This document shows, in pieces, positions 41,647-45,126 of a DNA stretch of 45,126 nt (the stretch's first letter is position 1; each line of letters begins with the position of its first letter). A model generated the notes under the pieces. It had not been told where the DNA came from and searched no databases. It saw only the letters and a program-made list of their open reading frames with translations. Location of the stretch: positions 1 through 45,126 of the forward strand of contig JADGOB010000016.1 in assembly GCA_017883185.1 (NCBI GenBank). Direction: 5' to 3'. Position numbers and translations under genes: made by a program. The stretch comes from Acidobacteriota bacterium (GTDB taxonomy: Bacteria > Acidobacteriota > Vicinamibacteria > Vicinamibacterales > Fen-181).

Positions 41647-42228
41647 TCACGGCGAGTGCGTATCGCGCCCTGGCTTGTCTTCGAGCGCGGTCGAGGCCTT
41701 CCCGAGCCACCGGAAGAACAGCACGATCAGGACGCCTGGCACCAGGACCGCCCACCAGCCCCCGAGGCCTATCCACGCCAGCGCTCTCGGTCCGCCCCAC
41801 GCTACCATCGACATGATCGTCGAGGCCCACACGAGCGCGCTGACCATGTTCAGGCTGCTGAATTTCAGAGGCGGCACGCCGCCGTAGGCGCAGGCGGCGG
41901 GAATCGCCACTCGCAGGCCCGGCAGGAATCGGCAGGCCAGCACCATGATGGTCGAGTGGCGCTCAACCCGTGCGACCACCGCGCGCTGGTGGCGCGCGAT
42001 GCCCGGGAACCGTTCGAGCCATCGGTGCAATCGCCCGCGCAACGCGTAGTAGCAGAACTGGTCGCCCGTCGATCCGCCGAGCGCCCCGGCAATCAGGACG
42101 CCGAGCGGATGCAGTTCGCCCCGGCCCACCAGTACGCTGGCCGTAACGAAGACCACCTCGCCCTCGAGCGCCGCGGCGATGAACACGACGATGTATGCAA
42201 GGCCACCGGGCCAGTCGGCGGGATTCAC
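41647..42228 (-). CDS. DedA-family (SNARE-associated) membrane protein
   Basis: The 193-residue inner-membrane protein has the DedA pattern: an N-terminal hydrophobic stretch with conserved Glu (AAALEGEVVFV), ALGGSTGDQFCYYALRG, RVERHSTIMVLACRFLPGLR with the essential arginine, and IPAACAYGGVPPLKFSSLN. DedA proteins move undecaprenyl phosphate or phospholipids across the membrane. It overlaps the end of the aminotransferase gene by four bases, so it is the last gene of the leftward operon, possibly serving lipid-linked glycan assembly. Confidence 0.85.
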   Translation of the reverse strand: MNPADWPGGLAYIVVFIAAALEGEVVFVTASVLVGRGELHPLGVLIAGALGGSTGDQFCYYALRGRLHRWLERFPGIARHQRAVVARVERHSTIMVLACRFLPGLRVAIPAACAYGGVPPLKFSSLNMVSALVWASTIMSMVAWGGPRALAWIGLGGWWAVLVPGVLIVLFFRWLGKASTALEDKPGRDTHSP

Positions 42229-43505
42229 AGGCGGGCCGCCTGGGATGGCGCGGGCGGGGCCGCCTGGAGACGGCTCGTCAGCGCCTCACGGACGACCTTC
42301 ATGACCCGACGCAATTGGCGATCGGTGAGCGAAGCGTAGACGGGCACCTGGATCGCCTGCGCGGCCCTGTCGGCACCAGGCGCGGAACCTCGTTCGGCGG
42401 CGAAGAGGTCCAGTTGCGTGCACACGTCCACATGGAGCGTCTCGATATCGACGCCGCGACGGATGCAGTCGCGCACCAGCGCATCCCGGGCCGGACCGTA
42501 CAGGCAGTACTGGTAGTAGACGTGCGTTCGTTCGGGAGGCTCGGTCGGTACCTGCACGCCAGGCACGTCGGCCAGCGCGGCCGTCATCGCGTGGGCGTGC
42601 GATCGCGTGGCCGCGGTCCAGCTGTCGAGCAGGTCGAGCCCGGCGAGCCCCAGCGTTGCCTGGGCATTGCTGCACCGTTCCAGGTAGTCCTCAGGCAGCG
42701 GGCTCAACGGCCGGATCTTCTCCCAAAGGTAGACGTCGGGCTGCGCCCCGGTATAACTGGATACCCAGAGAATCGGGAACCCCGTGAAGGTGAACACCCG
42801 GGGCCGGGTGAAGATCCGCTGCAGCCGCCCGACGAGCAGCTTGTTCGCGATCCTCTTCTCGTCCGGCCACGGGAGCGCTTCCACCTGCTGCCGCACGCGC
42901 TCCGCGACCGCCGCCTCCCGGACCACCGCCATCCCGCCGCCATAGCAATTCAGTGGTTTCAGCGTCTGGAAGCTGAAGAGCGCGCCGTCGCCGAACGTGC
43001 CAACCGGGCGGCCACGGTAGGTCGCGCCAAGGGCGTGCGCGCAATCCTCGACGACCGCCAGGTTGTGCCGCCCGGCAATGTCGAGGATGGCGTCCATGTC
43101 GCACGGAAGGCCGTAGAGATGCGTCGGCACCACCACCCGCGTCTTCTCGGTGATCGCCCGCTCGAGTGAGGCCGGGTCCATGCAGAACGTCGTGGGATCG
43201 ACGTCGGCGAACCGCACCGTCAGGCCGGCCACCCGGGCGAGCTCAGGCACCACCCAGAACGTCAGCGCCGGGAGGATGATCTCCGACCCCGCCGGGAACT
43301 GCAGCGCCTTCAGGATGAAGTAGAACGCCATGCGGCCATACGACGCGGTGATCGCATGGTGTGCGCCCAGCCGGGCCGCGAACGCCTGTTCGAATGCCGC
43401 GATTTGCGGCCCCTGGATGAACTCGCCGCGCTCCCGGCACGCTGCGACGATCTGCTGTGTCGTTGGGTGCACCCGCGCGCCGTAACGGGAGATGGCGGTC
43501 AGCAT
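42225..43505 (-). CDS. DegT/DnrJ/EryC1 aminotransferase
   Basis: The 426-residue PLP enzyme carries the family hallmarks: QGPQIAAFEQAFAARLGAHH, VVVPTHLYGLPCDMDAI, VVEDCAHALGATYRGRPVGT and the PLP lysine Lys183 in FSFQTLKPLNCYGGG. Family members aminate sugars bound to nucleotides, used in O-antigen or in glycosylated natural products. The C-terminal part (about 240-426) is longer than in typical sugar aminotransferases. Its start overlaps the end of the radical SAM gene by seven bases. Confidence 0.87.
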   Translation of the reverse strand: MLTAISRYGARVHPTTQQIVAACRERGEFIQGPQIAAFEQAFAARLGAHHAITASYGRMAFYFILKALQFPAGSEIILPALTFWVVPELARVAGLTVRFADVDPTTFCMDPASLERAITEKTRVVVPTHLYGLPCDMDAILDIAGRHNLAVVEDCAHALGATYRGRPVGTFGDGALFSFQTLKPLNCYGGGMAVVREAAVAERVRQQVEALPWPDEKRIANKLLVGRLQRIFTRPRVFTFTGFPILWVSSYTGAQPDVYLWEKIRPLSPLPEDYLERCSNAQATLGLAGLDLLDSWTAATRSHAHAMTAALADVPGVQVPTEPPERTHVYYQYCLYGPARDALVRDCIRRGVDIETLHVDVCTQLDLFAAERGSAPGADRAAQAIQVPVYASLTDRQLRRVMKVVREALTSRLQAAPPAPSQAARL

Positions 43506-44887
43506 GTGACAGGTCCCATGATCTCGGTTTCGCGCCTGGTGATCCGCGCCGAGACGCGTCGGTCCATTCGATCCACCCAGCCACGCACGACGGTGTTGTG
43601 CAGCCTGAACATGTTCGCCAGGTACGACGGGCGCATATAGAAATGGGTGTAGGCGGCGCCGAGCAGGAACATCAGTTCCTTGGACGTCAGGTTCGGGTGC
43701 TCGAACGTCGGCGTGAAGCCGTCGAACTTCTCCCAGTCCTTCTCGAAGACGAGCGGCTCCATCTGCTTCCACAGGGGTGTCCCGGGGTACGGCGTCAGGA
43801 GCTTGAACTGCGCGAAGGTCGGGCTGAGGTCGGTCGCGAAGTCGATCGTGGCCGCGATCGACTGCCAGTCGTCGGTGGGGAAGCCGAGCACGAAGAACGC
43901 CGACGTCACGATCCTCAGCTCGCGGCAGTGCTCGATGACCTGCCGCTGGTGTTTGGGCGGGATTGGACGCCGCCCCACCCTCTTCAGTACCTCCGGCGAG
44001 ACCGACTCGACACCGAAGCTCATGGTCCGCAACCCGGCCGCCTGCATCAGCCGGAGCAGCTCGCCATCGACGCGATCCAGGCGCGTTTCGCACTCGAAGC
44101 TCACGCTCAGACCGCGCGCCCGGATCTGGTCACAGAGCTCGACGATGCGCTCGCGATTCTCGGAGAAGAGGGAGTCACGGAAGATGATGTACGGCCGGCG
44201 CGCCCGCTGGCACATCTGCTCGATCTCATCCACCACGTTGCGGACCGACCGCGCGCGGTAGCCGGCGAGGATGCGATGCGGGCAATACGTGCAGAACTCC
44301 GGGCACCCCCGGCTGGCCAGCAGCGGGAATCCGCCGCCGACCGGCCTCGTCGAGAGTTGGATGCCCAGCGGCCGCGCCTTCGTGATCAGGTCCCAGCGGG
44401 GGAACGGCAGCGAGTCGAGGTCCATGATCGCCTCGCTCTTGCAGATGCCGTCGAGTCGCTCGCCCCTGGCGAGCCGGCCGATTGCCGCCTCGGGTTCGCC
44501 GTCCAGGATGAAATCCGCGTGATCGGCAAACAGGTGCGGCATCTTGGAGGCTGCCAGGCCCGCGAAGCCGACGCGAACGCCTCGCGTCCTCATGGCGTCG
44601 GCCCATTCGGTCTCGTGGCGATAGTCAACCAGCGACGACAGGACGATGGCCAGGTCGCCGTCCACCAGTCCGCCGGCGGTGAACACGACGTCGTGTCCCG
44701 ACTGCGCAAAAATCGCGGCGATATAGGCCAGATGCACGCTGGGCGTGTCGTGGTATTGCCGCTTGAAGAGATGCACCCAGGCGGTCGTCTTCGAAAACGG
44801 CTTGAAGCGCGACCCGTATCCGCCAGCGACTGTATCTTTCGAAACGAATCCTTTGCGACCCTTCAAGTCCGCCAGAACGATTCGCAT
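43499..44887 (-). CDS. Radical SAM protein with B12-binding-like N-terminal domain
   Basis: The 462-residue protein starts with a Rossmann-like region (1-150, including HLAYIAAIFAQSGHDVVF) of the B12-binding type, although the DxHxxG cobalamin motif is not evident. The radical SAM core follows with the [4Fe-4S] ligands Cys195, Cys199 and Cys202 (GCPEFCTYC), SFGVESVSPEVLKRVGRR and FVLGFPTDDW. C-terminal residues (FDGFTPTFEHPNLTSKEL) fit hopanoid/lipid- or sugar-modifying members. The ATG follows GAGGG by four bases. With the aminotransferase and DedA genes it suggests making or modifying a lipid-linked compound. Confidence 0.85.
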   Translation of the reverse strand: MRIVLADLKGRKGFVSKDTVAGGYGSRFKPFSKTTAWVHLFKRQYHDTPSVHLAYIAAIFAQSGHDVVFTAGGLVDGDLAIVLSSLVDYRHETEWADAMRTRGVRVGFAGLAASKMPHLFADHADFILDGEPEAAIGRLARGERLDGICKSEAIMDLDSLPFPRWDLITKARPLGIQLSTRPVGGGFPLLASRGCPEFCTYCPHRILAGYRARSVRNVVDEIEQMCQRARRPYIIFRDSLFSENRERIVELCDQIRARGLSVSFECETRLDRVDGELLRLMQAAGLRTMSFGVESVSPEVLKRVGRRPIPPKHQRQVIEHCRELRIVTSAFFVLGFPTDDWQSIAATIDFATDLSPTFAQFKLLTPYPGTPLWKQMEPLVFEKDWEKFDGFTPTFEHPNLTSKELMFLLGAAYTHFYMRPSYLANMFRLHNTVVRGWVDRMDRRVSARITRRETEIMGPVTC

Positions 44888-44958
44888 TGAACCCTCAGTC
44901 GGCGTGTCAGGGGGCGTAGCACAGCCAGGCGCAGGCAGCGATCAACAACAAGGGCATG

Positions 44959-44991
44959 CCCGCGAGGCGGGACCCGGCTGCAAAGCCGGGT
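44959..44991. repeat. Two adjacent hairpins in the leader of the radical SAM operon
   Basis: CCCGC-GAG-GCGGG (44959-44971) and ACCCGGCT-GCAA-AGCCGGGT (44972-44991) stand back to back in the transcribed leader, about 85-105 bases before the start codon. They may stabilise the mRNA 5' end or be a REP-type insertion. Confidence 0.5.
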
Positions 44992-45003
44992 CGTGATCTT
45001 TAA

Positions 45004-45032
45004 ATAATAGCCCACGCTCAGGGGGGGAGCAA
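45004..45032 (-). promoter_or_regulatory. Sigma-70 type promoter of the radical SAM operon
   Basis: On the minus strand TTGCTC (45032-45027), an exact 17-base spacer and TATTAT (45009-45004) make one of the best promoter matches in the window. The start would be near 44997, giving a leader of about 110 bases with two hairpins at its head. Confidence 0.6.
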
Positions 45033-45097
45033 TTGGAACGGCCAGACAATAGGGCGGTCAGCCTAATCTAGACGCGAAACCGCGAGTCGGGAGCGTG

Positions 45098-45121
45098 AAC
45101 TCTTCATCGTCAGTTCCGACC
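45098..45121 (-). repeat. Inverted copy of the nth-linked 20-bp repeat unit
   Basis: On the minus strand the sequence reads GGTCGGAACTGACGATGAAG followed by AGTTC. It matches GGTCGG(TG)CTGACGATGAAG of the array after nth and even better its left edge (GTCGGGAACTGACGATGAAG). The window ends here, so further units may lie outside. Confidence 0.6.
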
Positions 45122-45126
45122 CCCCC

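Noticed and set aside
43963-44187. Short plus-strand frames inside the radical SAM gene
   Set aside because: They are antisense shadows with high Arg/Ser/Pro content and no ribosome-binding sites.

Overview
The window is GC-rich DNA of a Gram-negative soil-type bacterium, most likely Acidobacteriota (Vicinamibacteria-like). This assignment is inferred from gene content: a TonB-dependent receptor with an N-terminal carboxypeptidase-regulatory-like domain, a subtilase ending in NIVWG repeats, the phosphoesterase-type protein at the left edge, and intergenic GCAAGTCGCAAGCC-type repeats. No rRNA or other decisive marker is present.

Layout. 1-2950: the end of a phosphoesterase-like gene, a REP-like palindrome, then a leftward ECF sigma / zinc-finger anti-sigma / secreted protein operon joined by ATGA overlaps. 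2950-4545: a graveyard of defence and toxin-antitoxin genes. It holds a collapsed type III restriction gene, an apparently intact MntA-HepT pair, a VapB-like antitoxin followed by only the tail of a VapC toxin, and the N-terminal stub of a type III methyltransferase. 4545-11354: CorA, a DUF1028 protein, decayed receptor and esterase fragments, a DUS3-like dihydrouridine synthase, an AI-2E family permease, an orphan Phd-type antitoxin and a DUF362 protein. 11398-17299: a kynureninase-like / aminotransferase pair, a methyltransferase and a complete outer-membrane receptor.

17421-21659 carries yebC-ruvC-ruvA-ruvB-fabH. A 430-base non-coding stretch with two dyads then leads into a secreted S8 peptidase with ten NIVWGV motifs, overlapped by a GNAT acetyltransferase gene. 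queA, a bacterial deoxyhypusine-synthase-like gene and a CAU-anticodon tRNA follow; the tRNA stands directly before tilS, whose enzyme modifies tRNA-Ile2(CAU). From tilS a tight operon runs ftsH-folP-cdaA-cdaR-glmM, coupling membrane proteolysis, folate, c-di-AMP and cell-wall precursor supply. Next is an unusual set: lsrF, a ribulose-phosphate/allulose-phosphate 3-epimerase homologue, a class II aldolase-SDR fusion, pdxJ and an alpha/beta-hydrolase lipoprotein, followed by a TPR protein, a TRASH/YHS-like mini-protein and endonuclease III. The right end is a leftward operon of radical SAM protein, DegT/DnrJ aminotransferase and DedA protein, with a clear -35/-10 promoter and a hairpin-rich leader.

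Cross-cutting signals. Several genes have a -10 box, often extended (TGnTAnnnT), 6-7 bases before the start codon and no Shine-Dalgarno, which suggests leaderless mRNAs. Dispersed palindromes and short tandem repeats lie at many gene borders, including a five-copy 20-bp array after nth whose core recurs inverted at the right edge of the window. All names come from motif and family recognition by eye; no searches were run.
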